DNA of 64,000 bases from JBFHIZ01 sp963666475 (GCA_963666475.2 CAXXJM010000001.1:992001-1056000); one strand, 5' to 3'. Counted from the stretch's first letter, positions 1 to 9,657 are shown. Notes: generated by a model from the sequence alone, not told the origin. Translations and numbers: made by a program.

Positions 1-2595
1 AAACTCTGCTTGAACGGATGCACTCGACCACCATTTCATAAACTCCCATGCCTGAGCTTCTCTCTCTGGATTGCTTTCAAACATCACTGTACTTTCTGCA
101 CCGCCCGACATATATCTTTTGATTTCCCCTGTTGCTTCATCTACGGTGCCTGGTACCAATGAAATTTCCCAGGAATTCGCAATTTCAGGAGCTGCATTCA
201 AAATCAGATTGTATGAATTAAAATCTGCAATACCAATTGGAAGATCTCCATTTCGGAAATGCTGATAGAAATTCGGAATATCGACTGGAAGATCATAAAT
301 TGTAAACAACTCTGTCAACTTTGTAAAACCCTGAATGGACTCTTCATTATTGATTTCAAGATCTAAAATCGTGTCACCATATAATTCACCACCATTTTGG
401 AAGATTAAAGGTGTGGTCCCATGGAAGTTTCTCATAACCAACATTGGTGCCGTTTGATAATACACGTTCAAACCTCTCATCTGAAGATCTGGAAGCATGG
501 CTATCAAATCATCCATGGTATTTGGCACTTCAAGATTAAGTTTTCCTAAGATATCTGAACGGGTAAATAATACATAAAAGTTCATCGTTTCCGGAAGAGA
601 ATAAAGTCCTTCTCCGATAACCGCTGGAACAAGAAGTCCCTCACTGTATCTTCCAAATATTTCTTGATAATCATCAAACTTTGTCAAATCGACAAGTGCT
701 CCACGAATACCAAGTTCAAATGGTATCGAATAATTAATTCCAGTTGCTACATCCGGAGTATCTCCCGATGCATTTGCCAAAACCAATTTTTGCTGGTCTG
801 TCATAAGGCATAAATCAACTTCGATTCCCGTTTCCGGAGTAAATTGTTCGTCAATCATTTTCTGCATGATTTCAACATATTGCCTTGGTCTGTTTACCCA
901 AACCTGTATGTGCTCTTCATTGACATTGCTTGCCGAATACGCTTGTCCAAAAAAGGAATTTACAAATCGCTCAAAAGAAAGACCTAAACTTTGGAATATA
1001 TTTCTTCCTTTTGGTAATTTTGCATCTTCCTGATATAAGTAAATACGATCGATCGAAATATTATTGTCATTGATAACATCGATGAAATTTGCAATCTGTG
1101 TATTGATTGAGTTTACACTCGTTGACAGCTCATCCACGCGATATATCAATTCATTTGGCTCATCCCCTAGACTTTTCAACTGTTTTGCAGCGATAACCAA
1201 ATATGAAAATGCCGCTACATCTTCTGGTTGGTCTGCATCTACGTATTCTGTCGCGAGTTCAGCAAGGTAATAAAGTTCATCTACCCACGCATAAAGTCTC
1301 TCCTGCACATCCGGAATATATTTTGTAAGTTTCAAATCACGATATTTATCTTTGTTGGTTCCAGCAACTTTCGTAACTTCGAGCGAAAGATCGTTGATAC
1401 CATTCATAATCAAATCAACTTCTTCTAATACATAACGGATTTTATCCGCACTAATCGTCATGGATATCGTGTGATTTCCTTCTTCAAGATATACACTTAA
1501 GTTTTCTCCATTTTCATCGACTAAAGTATCTGTTTTGTATTTTGAGGAATAGCCAAGTGAATATCCTTGGAAAGCCGTATTTGGAATCTCCCCATCAATT
1601 CTCCAGTCAATGAACACAGGAAACTCATTCTTCATGGCTTGATAATAGTTGAGTCCCAAATAATAATTTCCTGCTTCTTCTACATGAAATTGATACGTAA
1701 TTTCTTGCCCAGCTGTAGAAAAAGAGTCCGCGTCAACGGTATTCAAAACAGTCGAAGTTGCAGAAATTGGATCTAGCGATGCATCATACTCACCTACTGC
1801 ATGAATGGAAGAATCATTTCTCTCATAAAAATCTTCTCCCTGAATCACAATCAAATCATCTCCTGTAGCGATTTGTGAAGCTGTGTACTCTGAGACTTCA
1901 GATGGGGCTACAAGGGAAATATTTCCCATCAACATAGACCCTTCATTTACACACATCGTAAATTCATGACTTCCTTTTGTAAGTTCTACAAGCAAAGGAT
2001 CAGAATATCGATAACTGTTGTCCATCACAAATTTGCTTTCCCATTTTATTTCTTTATTTGGAAGAGATACTATCTCGTTTCCATATCGATCAAATGAAGC
2101 TTCCGCATCCGCCACCCATGTAGATTCAAATGTTAAGTTTCTAGCTTCATAAAATGGATAACTTCCATCAATGGTTAAGGAGAACTCAATCGGTAATATA
2201 GAGGCGTCATATGATAAATAATCAAATGCAATCCAATATAATGCGGTTTCCGGTGCATCAATAAGCACAGTTACTGTTTCTGCATTTTTTATCGATAGTA
2301 CTGGATTTATGTATCCATAATTATCATCTGCAATTGTAGCTGTCTCCAAATCAGCGCATTGATCAATCGCATTCACAATCGTTTCACCTTGATATACACT
2401 TGCCGTATAATTTACGCTTACATTTGTATAGTTGTTTGTAAATCGTTCCAAGTTATAGGTATTGGTAAGTTCTTCTGAGGTTACTTCCGTTTCCGTGGCA
2501 TAAGCTTTGGATGTTCCCATACATGAAAACACAGATACGATCATTGCAAGAACAAGTAGTACTGATATGAATCTGTTATGCACTTTTCGTGACAT
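1..2595 (-). CDS. large extracellular solute-binding protein of a sugar ABC transporter (3' end cut by window)
   Basis: I translated this frame by hand: it is open from an ATG at 2595 to the window edge, giving 865 visible residues without a stop. AAGGAGG sits just upstream of the start. Residues 1 to about 33 form a signal peptide (basic start, hydrophobic core, then a SxAYA-type site; a Cys at about 25 leaves a lipoprotein possible). Residues from about 40 to 430 look like beta-rich carbohydrate-binding-like modules. From about 560 onward the sequence resembles family 1 sugar-binding proteins of ABC importers. These proteins usually have about 430 residues, so a long N-terminal extension is fused here. 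It follows the GH51 gene by 11 bases and probably shares its transcript. Presumed role: catching oligosaccharides at the cell surface. Ligand unknown; the C-terminus is outside the window. Confidence 0.85.
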   Translation of the reverse strand, partial: MSRKVHNRFISVLLVLAMIVSVFSCMGTSKAYATETEVTSEELTNTYNLERFTNNYTNVSVNYTASVYQGETIVNAIDQCADLETATIADDNYGYINPVLSIKNAETVTVLIDAPETALYWIAFDYLSYDASILPIEFSLTIDGSYPFYEARNLTFESTWVADAEASFDRYGNEIVSLPNKEIKWESKFVMDNSYRYSDPLLVELTKGSHEFTMCVNEGSMLMGNISLVAPSEVSEYTASQIATGDDLIVIQGEDFYERNDSSIHAVGEYDASLDPISATSTVLNTVDADSFSTAGQEITYQFHVEEAGNYYLGLNYYQAMKNEFPVFIDWRIDGEIPNTAFQGYSLGYSSKYKTDTLVDENGENLSVYLEEGNHTISMTISADKIRYVLEEVDLIMNGINDLSLEVTKVAGTNKDKYRDLKLTKYIPDVQERLYAWVDELYYLAELATEYVDADQPEDVAAFSYLVIAAKQLKSLGDEPNELIYRVDELSTSVNSINTQIANFIDVINDNNISIDRIYLYQEDAKLPKGRNIFQSLGLSFERFVNSFFGQAYSASNVNEEHIQVWVNRPRQYVEIMQKMIDEQFTPETGIEVDLCLMTDQQKLVLANASGDTPDVATGINYSIPFELGIRGALVDLTKFDDYQEIFGRYSEGLLVPAVIGEGLYSLPETMNFYVLFTRSDILGKLNLEVPNTMDDLIAMLPDLQMRGLNVYYQTAPMLVMRNFHGTTPLIFQNGGELYGDTILDLEINNEESIQGFTKLTELFTIYDLPVDIPNFYQHFRNGDLPIGIADFNSYNLILNAAPEIANSWEISLVPGTVDEATGEIKRYMSGGAESTVMFESNPEREAQAWEFMKWWSSASVQAEF

Positions 2596-2606
2596 ACAAA
2601 ACCTCC

Positions 2607-4112
2607 TTATTTTACGGTTACTTCTAAATGTAATACGCTACATGCAGGAATCGTGAAATTAATTTTATCACCTTCTACCGTACATGAGTTGAATTCTTCT
2701 GTTTTTACTGTATCTGGAGCTTCAAAAGTATTAAATGCATCCATTTTATTTGTTAAAATTGTACCTTTCACACTTTCAATCACTGTATCAGCAAGGAATG
2801 TTTCTACATCATATGAATCAGTAATCGATAAGTTGTTTAAAGTCACATGGATTTTCCCATCTTTGCCATATGAAACGGATTCATTCAAACATGGTACGCG
2901 ATATTCATCATCCACTCCTATTTCCTCTGATTCAATATAACTTTCTAGAAGCTCTGCATCCTGATGATATTTGTACATATTGAAAACATGATAAGTAGGA
3001 GTCAGAATCATTTTTTCTCCTTCGGTAAGTATAACAGCCTGTAGTACATTAATCATCTGTGCAATGTTCGCCATTTTTACACGATCGCTATGTTTGTTAA
3101 AAATATTCATTGTAATACCAGCTACCAATGCATCTCTCATTGTGCTTTGCTGATATAAAAATCCTGGATTCGTTCCTGGTTCACATGTAAACCATGTTCC
3201 CCATTCATCAACGATCATTCCGATCTTACGTTCTTTATCGTACTTATCCATGATTACACCATGACGTTCGATTAATTTTTCCATATAAAACGTTTTTCCC
3301 ATGGTCTTGTACCAAACTTTATCATCAAAATCTGTAGCGCTTCCTTTGATTTCCCATCCTTCTGGATGTACATAATAATGTAAGGACAGCCCATCCATAA
3401 ATCCATGTAAGAAATCCGGTGCACGATGCGTTGTTTTCATGACGCCATCCGTCCAGTTGTAATCATCCACATTCGCCCCACAACAAATCTTGTAAATTGG
3501 TTCTTTATGATTGTAATTACGCACAAAAGTCTGGTATCTACGGTAAAGATCTCCATAATACTCGGGAGTCATATTTCCACCACATCCCCAGTTTTCATTT
3601 CCAACTCCAAAGTAATCAACTTTCCATGGTTTCTCACGACCATTTTTTTTACGAAGATCTGCCATTGGAGATATTCCGTCAAATGTCATATATTCAACCC
3701 ATTCACTCATTTCTTGAACGGTTCCACTTCCCACATTACCATTTACATAAGTTTTACAGCCAAGCTGTTCACATAATTCGAAGAACTCATGCGTACCAAA
3801 ACTATTGTCCTCTAGAACACCACCCCAATGCGTGTTAATCATACGTTTTCTGGTTTCTTTCGGTCCAATTCCATCTTTCCAGTGATATTCATCTGCAAAG
3901 CATCCACCCGGCCAACGAAGTACAGGAATCTGCATTTCTTTTAAAGCATTAACAACATCATTTCTCATTCCATTTGTGTTTGGAATTTCAGAATCTTCAC
4001 CTACAAAGAGTCCTTCATAAATACATCTACCTAAATGTTCTGCAAAATGTCCTTGGATTTCTTTTGCTATTGTACCCTTTTTGTTGTGTGGATTAATGTA
4101 AAATTTTTTCAT
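2607..4112 (-). CDS. alpha-L-arabinofuranosidase, GH51
   Basis: A 501-residue enzyme predicted to remove terminal arabinofuranose from arabinoxylan or arabinan oligosaccharides. It has the GH51 signatures: RWPGGCFADEY near residue 66, the acid/base glutamate E173 in GNENW and the nucleophile E303 in DEWGTWF. There is no signal peptide, so it is cytoplasmic and acts on imported oligosaccharides, which fits the sugar-binding protein encoded directly downstream. The frame is open 90 bases further upstream, but the ATG at 4112 is chosen because AAGGAG lies six bases before it and the homologous part begins there. Its upstream region carries the inverted repeats annotated at 4180-4301, facing the ArsR-type regulator. 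Family assignment is secure; the exact substrate is inferred. Confidence 0.95.
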   Translation of the reverse strand: MKKFYINPHNKKGTIAKEIQGHFAEHLGRCIYEGLFVGEDSEIPNTNGMRNDVVNALKEMQIPVLRWPGGCFADEYHWKDGIGPKETRKRMINTHWGGVLEDNSFGTHEFFELCEQLGCKTYVNGNVGSGTVQEMSEWVEYMTFDGISPMADLRKKNGREKPWKVDYFGVGNENWGCGGNMTPEYYGDLYRRYQTFVRNYNHKEPIYKICCGANVDDYNWTDGVMKTTHRAPDFLHGFMDGLSLHYYVHPEGWEIKGSATDFDDKVWYKTMGKTFYMEKLIERHGVIMDKYDKERKIGMIVDEWGTWFTCEPGTNPGFLYQQSTMRDALVAGITMNIFNKHSDRVKMANIAQMINVLQAVILTEGEKMILTPTYHVFNMYKYHQDAELLESYIESEEIGVDDEYRVPCLNESVSYGKDGKIHVTLNNLSITDSYDVETFLADTVIESVKGTILTNKMDAFNTFEAPDTVKTEEFNSCTVEGDKINFTIPACSVLHLEVTVK

Positions 4113-4179
4113 ATTCTGCTCCTTATTATCTTCGTGCCAACTGGCAAATTGTTCTTTTTTTATAAAATAATGAACATAT

Positions 4180-4198
4180 AATATACAACTTGTATATT
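4180..4198. promoter_or_regulatory. perfect palindrome upstream of GH51 gene
   Basis: AATATACAA and TTGTATATT flank a single central base, giving nine-base perfect arms. It lies 68 bases upstream of the GH51 start, within the probable promoter or leader. It may be an operator for a different repressor than the AGTGAAAT sites, or part of the promoter. No direct evidence for a binding protein. Confidence 0.45.
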
Positions 4199-4221
4199 GC
4201 AAAAATCATTTGTTTCATCAT

Positions 4222-4301
4222 TTAGTGAAATTATTTGTATCAAACTTGTTTCTTTTTTCTTTTATTTCACTCAATAGTGAAATATTAAGCATTTCACTTA
4301 A
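4222..4301. promoter_or_regulatory. AGTGAAAT operator array in the divergent GH51/regulator region
   Basis: ATTTCACT at 4264-4271 and AGTGAAAT at 4276-4283 form a perfect inverted repeat around CAAT. The same eight bases recur as single half-sites at 4224-4231 (AGTGAAAT) and 4291-4298 (ATTTCACT). Four copies of one octamer within 75 bases, between divergent genes with one encoding a winged-helix regulator, suggest a cooperative operator. The 4113-4527 gap holds this array, the palindrome at 4180-4198 and the regulator promoter at 4455-4482; I see no gene in it. Confidence 0.6.
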
Positions 4302-4454
4302 TCTATTACTAATTTACTACTAGAACAGTCGATTGTCAATCACATCACCTTTTTTATTCTTACAAAATCTTAGTCTTTTTTTGTATATATTTCACAAAGC
4401 TTTCATAATTCATTCATAAATCATTCATATTTGTCGGTTATTTTATTAGGAAGA

Positions 4455-4482
4455 TTGACTTTATATCATGAGATGCTATAAT
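4455..4482 (+). promoter_or_regulatory. promoter of the ArsR-type regulator
   Basis: TTGACT (4455-4460), a 16-base spacer and a perfect TATAAT (4477-4482) end 45 bases before the regulator start at 4528. It is a sigma-70/sigma-A type promoter read directly from the sequence. Confidence 0.7.
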
Positions 4483-4527
4483 TCGTTTATGTTAAACTGA
4501 TAACGAACCATTTGATTGGAGACTTAT

Positions 4528-5454
4528 ATGCTATACTTACACTCGCTGCAGGAAGCAGCAGAAATATTCAAAGCACTTAGCACACCTATGCGTTTACGTA
4601 TCATGGAATTGATTCACGAAAATGATCAGCTAAGCATGAACGACTTAGCCGAAGCACTCGGTCTGACAAACAGCGCCATTTCTATGCATGTTAGTAAATT
4701 AGAAAGTGCGGGACTCGTGACAATTCAAACCATGTCTGGAAAAAGAGGTGTCATGAAAATTGTGCAACCGGTTTATTCCCGTATGATTGTAGACATCGCT
4801 CCAAAAGCAAGAAGCAGACATTGTTATCAAGACACCATTGCAATTGGACATTACACGCAATGTGATGTACACCCTACCTGCGGACTAGCTACCGAAGGAA
4901 GCATTATAGGCGAACTAGATGACCCAAGAGTATTCTCTTATCCCGAACGTTTTCAAGCTGGCATCCTATGGATTGGCCATGGAAGCGTAACTTACACGCT
5001 ACCAAATCGATTAAAAGCTGGTCAAAAATTAAAAGAGTTGCATATATCTTTTGAAATTTCTTCAGAATGCCCTGAAATTAATGAAGATTATCCAAGTGAT
5101 ATCTACTTTATTATCAATGATGTTCCTCTAGGCAAATGGATCAGTCCAGGTGACTATGGCGCACGACACGGTATTATGTCACCTTTCTGGTGGCCTGAAA
5201 AACTCAATCAATATGGTTTATTAAAGACTCTGATCATCAATTCAGAAGGTACTTTTATCGATGGAACACATCGCATTTCCAATACAACCATATCCGCACT
5301 GAATATTAACTATAACAGCAACATTACTCTTACCTTCTCCGCACCTAAGAATACGGCCAATCCTGGTGGTATGACCTTATTTGGTGAAAAATTTGGAGAT
5401 TATAATCAAAATATTGTCGTAAATGCTTATTACGAACACAAAGAAATTGAATGA
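4528..5454 (+). CDS. ArsR-type winged-helix regulator with a C-terminal beta-rich domain
   Basis: A 308-residue regulator. Residues about 8-75 are an ArsR-like winged helix (FKALSTPMRLRIMELI, then LAEALGLTNSAISMHVSKLE as the recognition region). Typical ArsR proteins end near residue 100; here about 210 further residues follow, rich in aromatic and polar residues and likely beta-structured, which I infer to be an effector-binding domain. A Cys-containing stretch (CDVHPTC) links the two parts. The track-style TTG start is rejected: the ATG at 4528 has GGAG six bases before it. The gene is divergent from the GH51 operon with the AGTGAAAT array between them, so it probably controls that operon in response to a sugar. 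Ligand and sign of regulation are unknown. Confidence 0.8.
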   Translation: MLYLHSLQEAAEIFKALSTPMRLRIMELIHENDQLSMNDLAEALGLTNSAISMHVSKLESAGLVTIQTMSGKRGVMKIVQPVYSRMIVDIAPKARSRHCYQDTIAIGHYTQCDVHPTCGLATEGSIIGELDDPRVFSYPERFQAGILWIGHGSVTYTLPNRLKAGQKLKELHISFEISSECPEINEDYPSDIYFIINDVPLGKWISPGDYGARHGIMSPFWWPEKLNQYGLLKTLIINSEGTFIDGTHRISNTTISALNINYNSNITLTFSAPKNTANPGGMTLFGEKFGDYNQNIVVNAYYEHKEIE

Positions 5455-5471
5455 TTCGTAAGTAAACAAAA

Positions 5472-5503
5472 AAGGAGTTCGAAACATTAGTTTCAAACTC
5501 CTT
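5472..5503. terminator. bidirectional terminator
   Basis: AAGGAGTTCGAAAC and GTTTCAAACTCCTT pair with one mismatch around an ATTA loop, with A and T runs on both sides. It separates the regulator (ending 5454) from the convergent ABC exporter gene (ending 5534). Confidence 0.85.
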
Positions 5504-5533
5504 TTTCTTATGCTCTTTTAAAATGTTTTTAAA

Positions 5534-7357
5534 TTATGACGCATTCTCAAACTGACTATTATATAAATCTGCATAGAAACCATTTTTTGCTAATAGTTCA
5601 TTGTGGTTTCCGCTCTCGATAATATCCCCGTCTTTCATAACTAAAATGACATCTGCATTTTTAATTGTAGATAATCTATGTGCAATTACGAAGGAAGTAC
5701 GTCCTACCGTCAATTGATCCATCGCCGATTGCACCTGTAGTTCGGTTCTCGTATCTACGGAACTGGTTGCTTCATCCAAAATCAGCAATGGTGCATCCTC
5801 AATCATTGCTCTTGCAATCGTAATCAGCTGCTTCTGTCCTGCGGAAAGACTAACTTGATCATTTAATACGGTATCATATCCTTCTGGTTCTTGTGCAATC
5901 AAATCACTTAGTCCTGTTGCCTTACAAACCTCATCTAATCTCTCATCCGTAATGTTTTCTTTTCCATAAATGATATTTTCACGAATTGTTCCTTCAAACA
6001 ACCAAGTATCCTGCAATACCATTCCAAAGATTTTGTGGAGGTCATCCCTTTTAACAGATTTGATATCCGTTCCATCAATTAGAATTTTTCCTTCATTCAA
6101 CTCATAGAATCGCATTAATAAATTTACCATGGTCGTTTTTCCTGCACCAGTTGGACCAACAATTGCAACTTTCTGTCCAGGTTTTACTTTCGCAGAAAAA
6201 TCATGAATGATCACTTTATCTTCCAAATAACCAAATTTAACATGTTCGAATTCGACTTGTCCTTCTTTTACAATTATTTCTTTAGTTTTTGCATCTTCAT
6301 TTTCCATTTCACTTTCACCAAGGAACGCAAATACACGTTCACTTGCTGCTGCCATTCTCTGCATGCTTGTGGCTGCCTGAGCGATTTGCTGAAGTGGTTG
6401 TGTAAATAAACGGATATACATCATAAATGCTACCATAACACTGATTTCAATTGTACCTCTTTGGATCAACAATGCTCCCAATACACATACCACTACAAAT
6501 GCAAAATTTCCAATAAACATCATAAGTGGCATCATAAGTCCAGACATAAATTGAGATTTCCATGCACTGTTGTATAACTTTTCATTGATATCATGAAATT
6601 CTTTTGCAGCCTTTGCTTCTCCATTGTATGCTTTTACAACACTGTGTCCAGAATACATTTCTTCAATGTGTCCATCTATTTGACCAAGTTGAACCTGTTG
6701 TTCCATAAAATGCTTTTGAGATGATTTTATTATGGTCACCATAAAAAACATTCCAATAAATGCAGCTGCAATACCAGCAATAGCAATAGTCCAGTTTGTG
6801 TAAAACATCATAATTGCAGATCCTACGAGCAATGTGACAGATGTCACCAAACTTGACAAGCTCTGGTTCATTGTCTGTCCAACGGTATCCACATCATTTG
6901 TAATACGGCTCAAGATATCTCCAATTGGATTCGAATCAAAATATCGCAAAGGAAGAACATTGATTTTATTTGAAATATTTCTTCTCATTTTTTGAGTGAT
7001 TCGTTGAGAAAGCGTTGCCATAATAAACCCTTGTACATAATTCAATATAAATCCCAAGGAATATAGGACAATTAATCCTATCGCAATCTTGGTGATTGCA
7101 TCGAGATCAATTCCACCTGACATGAGGCCATTTGTAATTTCCTGTGTTAATTTTTGAATTCGGTTCGGTCCCACTAAATTAAGAATGGTTCCTATCATAG
7201 CAAAGCATACCGACAGAATCATTGGCACTTTATATTTCCCAATATATTTGAAAAAATCGCCAACTGTTTTCTTAAAATCATTACTCTTTTCACCGACGCT
7301 CATTCCGCCACCCGGACCATGACCGCCTGTGTTTCTTTTTTGTACTTTCTCAGCCAT
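5534..7357 (-). CDS. ABC exporter half-transporter, canonical subunit
   Basis: A 607-residue membrane-ATPase fusion. A Gly-rich cytosolic N-terminus is followed by a six-helix transmembrane domain (about 45-330) and a nucleotide-binding domain (about 370-600) with Walker A GPTGAGKTT, signature LSAGQKQ, Walker B LLILDEATS with the catalytic Glu, and the switch His in IAHRLST. The start at 7357 is chosen because AAAGGAGG lies nine bases upstream; the longer frame has no such site. It overlaps the preceding exporter gene by eight bases. The pair resembles heterodimeric multidrug exporters such as BmrCD or LmrCD; the exported compound cannot be read from sequence. Confidence 0.92.
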   Translation of the reverse strand: MAEKVQKRNTGGHGPGGGMSVGEKSNDFKKTVGDFFKYIGKYKVPMILSVCFAMIGTILNLVGPNRIQKLTQEITNGLMSGGIDLDAITKIAIGLIVLYSLGFILNYVQGFIMATLSQRITQKMRRNISNKINVLPLRYFDSNPIGDILSRITNDVDTVGQTMNQSLSSLVTSVTLLVGSAIMMFYTNWTIAIAGIAAAFIGMFFMVTIIKSSQKHFMEQQVQLGQIDGHIEEMYSGHSVVKAYNGEAKAAKEFHDINEKLYNSAWKSQFMSGLMMPLMMFIGNFAFVVVCVLGALLIQRGTIEISVMVAFMMYIRLFTQPLQQIAQAATSMQRMAAASERVFAFLGESEMENEDAKTKEIIVKEGQVEFEHVKFGYLEDKVIIHDFSAKVKPGQKVAIVGPTGAGKTTMVNLLMRFYELNEGKILIDGTDIKSVKRDDLHKIFGMVLQDTWLFEGTIRENIIYGKENITDERLDEVCKATGLSDLIAQEPEGYDTVLNDQVSLSAGQKQLITIARAMIEDAPLLILDEATSSVDTRTELQVQSAMDQLTVGRTSFVIAHRLSTIKNADVILVMKDGDIIESGNHNELLAKNGFYADLYNSQFENAS

Positions 7358-9110
7358 TTGCAATTTCCTCCTTTGATAATTGTGAATTTGCAATTTCCTG
7401 ATATTCTTTGCAATTTTCAATCAATTCTTTATGTGTTCCCATACCAACGATTTTACCATGCTCCAACACAATAATCTTATCCGCATTTCGAATCGTTCCG
7501 ATTCTCTGCGCTACAATTATCTTTGTTGAATCACTAATGGACTTTTGTAATTCTGCACGTAACACACGATCGGTTTTGTAATCAAGTGCAGAGAAAGAAT
7601 CATCAAATACAAATATTTCAGGTTTTCTTGCAATTGCTCTTGCAATTGATATTCTCTGTTTCTGTCCTCCGGATACGTTGGTACCAGCTTGAGAAATCTC
7701 ACCTTCATAGGTATTCGTCATATTTTCTACAAAATCTTGCCCTTGCGCTATTCTTACCGCTTCTTTAACTTCATCAATCGTAATTTCAGAGATTCCATTT
7801 TCTCCGTATGCCACGTTACTTGCAACTGTACCTGCAAACATTACGGTTTTCTGTGGCACATATCCAATTCGGTTATGTAGATCTTCCTGACGCACGTCCT
7901 TAACATTTACACCATCTACTAGTACCTGGCCTTTCGTTGCATCATAAAAACGAGGAATCAAATTGATCAGTGTTGATTTTCCACTTCCTGTCGCTCCAAT
8001 AAATGCAACAGTTTCCCCTCTTTTCGCTGTAAAGCTCACTCCTTTTAGAACATAATCTCCTGCATCTGGGTATTTAAAATATACATCTTTAAATTCAATC
8101 GTTCCTTGTTCTGTCAACTGCTTTGTTTCTTCTTTATCCAAAACAGTCAAATCCGTAGAGAGCACTTCCATGATACGATTCGCTGATACCTGCGCTCTTG
8201 GAAGTAAAATAAAAATCATAACCAAAAGCATAAATGCCATAATCACCTGCATTGCATAGGTAGAAAATACAATCATATCTCCAAATATATTGAATTTATC
8301 CATCATGGATGCCGCATCAATTAAATACGCTCCAATCCAATATACTGCAAGTGTCAGACCCATGTTTATCAACGTGATTCCCGGCATCATAACAGCCATC
8401 ACTCGTCCTGCCACCAAATTATTATCAGTCAAATCGTCATTGACCTGTGCAAACTTGTTTTTTTGATAGTTTTCTGCATTATATGCGCGCACTACACGAA
8501 TACCGGTCAATTGTTCTCTTGTAACACGATTGATACTATCTGTAAATTTTTGAATTTTACGAAATCTTGGAATCGCAACGAAAATAACCAAACTCATTAA
8601 GAGAAGAAGCACACAGACTGCAATCACTGTAGATAATGTCCATTCCCAACTTTTCCCTGAGATTTTTATAACTGCCCACACCGCTAGAATTGGAGCTTTA
8701 ATAATCGCCTGCAATCCCATTGCAATTAAAAATTGTACTTGAGTAATATCATTTGTTGTACGATTAATCAAACTTGCTGTAGAGAACTTATTGATTTCTC
8801 CCATAGAAAAGGACATGGTTTTACTGTACACCTTTCCACGAAGAGTCTTTGATAATCCCGCAGCGACCTGTGATGCAAAATAACTCACAATAATTGCACT
8901 CACTGTGCTACCTAGTGCACAAAGCATCATGTAACCGCCCTGTGTTAAAATTTCGTTTATTCCACTTCCTTCTACTTGAAGTAATTGTGTCATTTCTTTC
9001 AGGTAATCTGGCAATTTCAAATCAAGCCACACCTGAGCCACTATAAAAATCAGCGAGATAAAAACAAATCCCACTTCTTTCTTTTTAAAATATCTAAAAA
9101 TTCGTAACAT
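7350..9110 (-). CDS. ABC exporter half-transporter, degenerate-site subunit
   Basis: 586 residues: a six-helix membrane domain (about 15-310) and an ATPase domain (about 335-575) with Walker A GATGSGKST and signature VSGGQKQ. Walker B reads FVFDDSFSALD, with Asp where the catalytic Glu normally stands, and the switch region reads VAQRIGT, with Gln in place of His. Such a non-hydrolysing half is a hallmark of heterodimeric exporters, so it should pair with the next gene product, which has intact residues. A ribosome site (GAGGAG) precedes the ATG. The gene follows the MarR gene by 47 bases and is probably co-transcribed with it. Confidence 0.92.
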   Translation of the reverse strand: MLRIFRYFKKKEVGFVFISLIFIVAQVWLDLKLPDYLKEMTQLLQVEGSGINEILTQGGYMMLCALGSTVSAIIVSYFASQVAAGLSKTLRGKVYSKTMSFSMGEINKFSTASLINRTTNDITQVQFLIAMGLQAIIKAPILAVWAVIKISGKSWEWTLSTVIAVCVLLLLMSLVIFVAIPRFRKIQKFTDSINRVTREQLTGIRVVRAYNAENYQKNKFAQVNDDLTDNNLVAGRVMAVMMPGITLINMGLTLAVYWIGAYLIDAASMMDKFNIFGDMIVFSTYAMQVIMAFMLLVMIFILLPRAQVSANRIMEVLSTDLTVLDKEETKQLTEQGTIEFKDVYFKYPDAGDYVLKGVSFTAKRGETVAFIGATGSGKSTLINLIPRFYDATKGQVLVDGVNVKDVRQEDLHNRIGYVPQKTVMFAGTVASNVAYGENGISEITIDEVKEAVRIAQGQDFVENMTNTYEGEISQAGTNVSGGQKQRISIARAIARKPEIFVFDDSFSALDYKTDRVLRAELQKSISDSTKIIVAQRIGTIRNADKIIVLEHGKIVGMGTHKELIENCKEYQEIANSQLSKEEIANG

Positions 9111-9157
9111 ATTGTCTCCTCTTTATCTAAAATTTATATTCGCATCTTCCTGATACA

Positions 9158-9577
9158 TTAATTGTTTTGGCAGTCCATAAAATCCTTCACACGTTTAATA
9201 ATTCGTATAAATTCATCTGCATCCTCACCTAAATACTCCAACAGTTCTACGGTTTTTTCCAAAATCATGTCTTCCTTTTGCTGCACAAAATCTTTCCCTT
9301 TTTCAGTAATCACGACTTTTACTTTTCTGCGATCCTTTTCATCATGAATTCGCTCAATGTACTCTTTCTTTTCTAAACTATTCAATGTATTTGCCACTCT
9401 TGCAGTTGAAAGATGAAATTGTTGACTAAATTCTGTCGGATAGGTATCACCATGCAAAGCCAAATACTTCAGTACAGGCATTTCTCCTCTTGTTGCATTG
9501 TGCATATGCTTTACAGGTCCTTTATTGAATAAAGCAAACTGTGCTAATAGTTCGGTTGCTTTTTCTTTTGATGTCAT
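9158..9577 (-). CDS. MarR-family regulator of the ABC exporter
   Basis: 139 residues with a winged helix-turn-helix at about 45-100 (YPTEFSQQFHLSTARVANTLNSLEK as recognition region, followed by the DRRKVKVVITEKG wing). It is the first gene of the exporter operon, behind a strong promoter at 9630-9657, and AGGAGG precedes the ATG. MarR proteins placed like this usually repress their own operon until a toxic ligand is bound; that is inferred from context. It has no obvious redox cysteine pair. Confidence 0.9.
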   Translation of the reverse strand: MTSKEKATELLAQFALFNKGPVKHMHNATRGEMPVLKYLALHGDTYPTEFSQQFHLSTARVANTLNSLEKKEYIERIHDEKDRRKVKVVITEKGKDFVQQKEDMILEKTVELLEYLGEDADEFIRIIKRVKDFMDCQNN

Positions 9578-9629
9578 AATAACCTCCTATCTTTTTTTTA
9601 TTTATTTTTACCTAACACCGATAGATACT

Positions 9630-9657
9630 ATTATAGTTTGCTATTTTTTAAAGTCAA
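9630..9657 (-). promoter_or_regulatory. promoter of the marR-ABC exporter operon
   Basis: On the minus strand TTGACT (9652-9657), a 16-base spacer and a perfect TATAAT (9630-9635) lie about 50 bases before the MarR start. The leader between them may hold the MarR operator, but I find no clear palindrome. Confidence 0.75.

Noticed and set aside
4400..4432. CATTCATA-like direct repeats upstream of the ArsR-type regulator
   Set aside because: Short, imperfect and in very AT-rich DNA; not a CRISPR or clear binding array.
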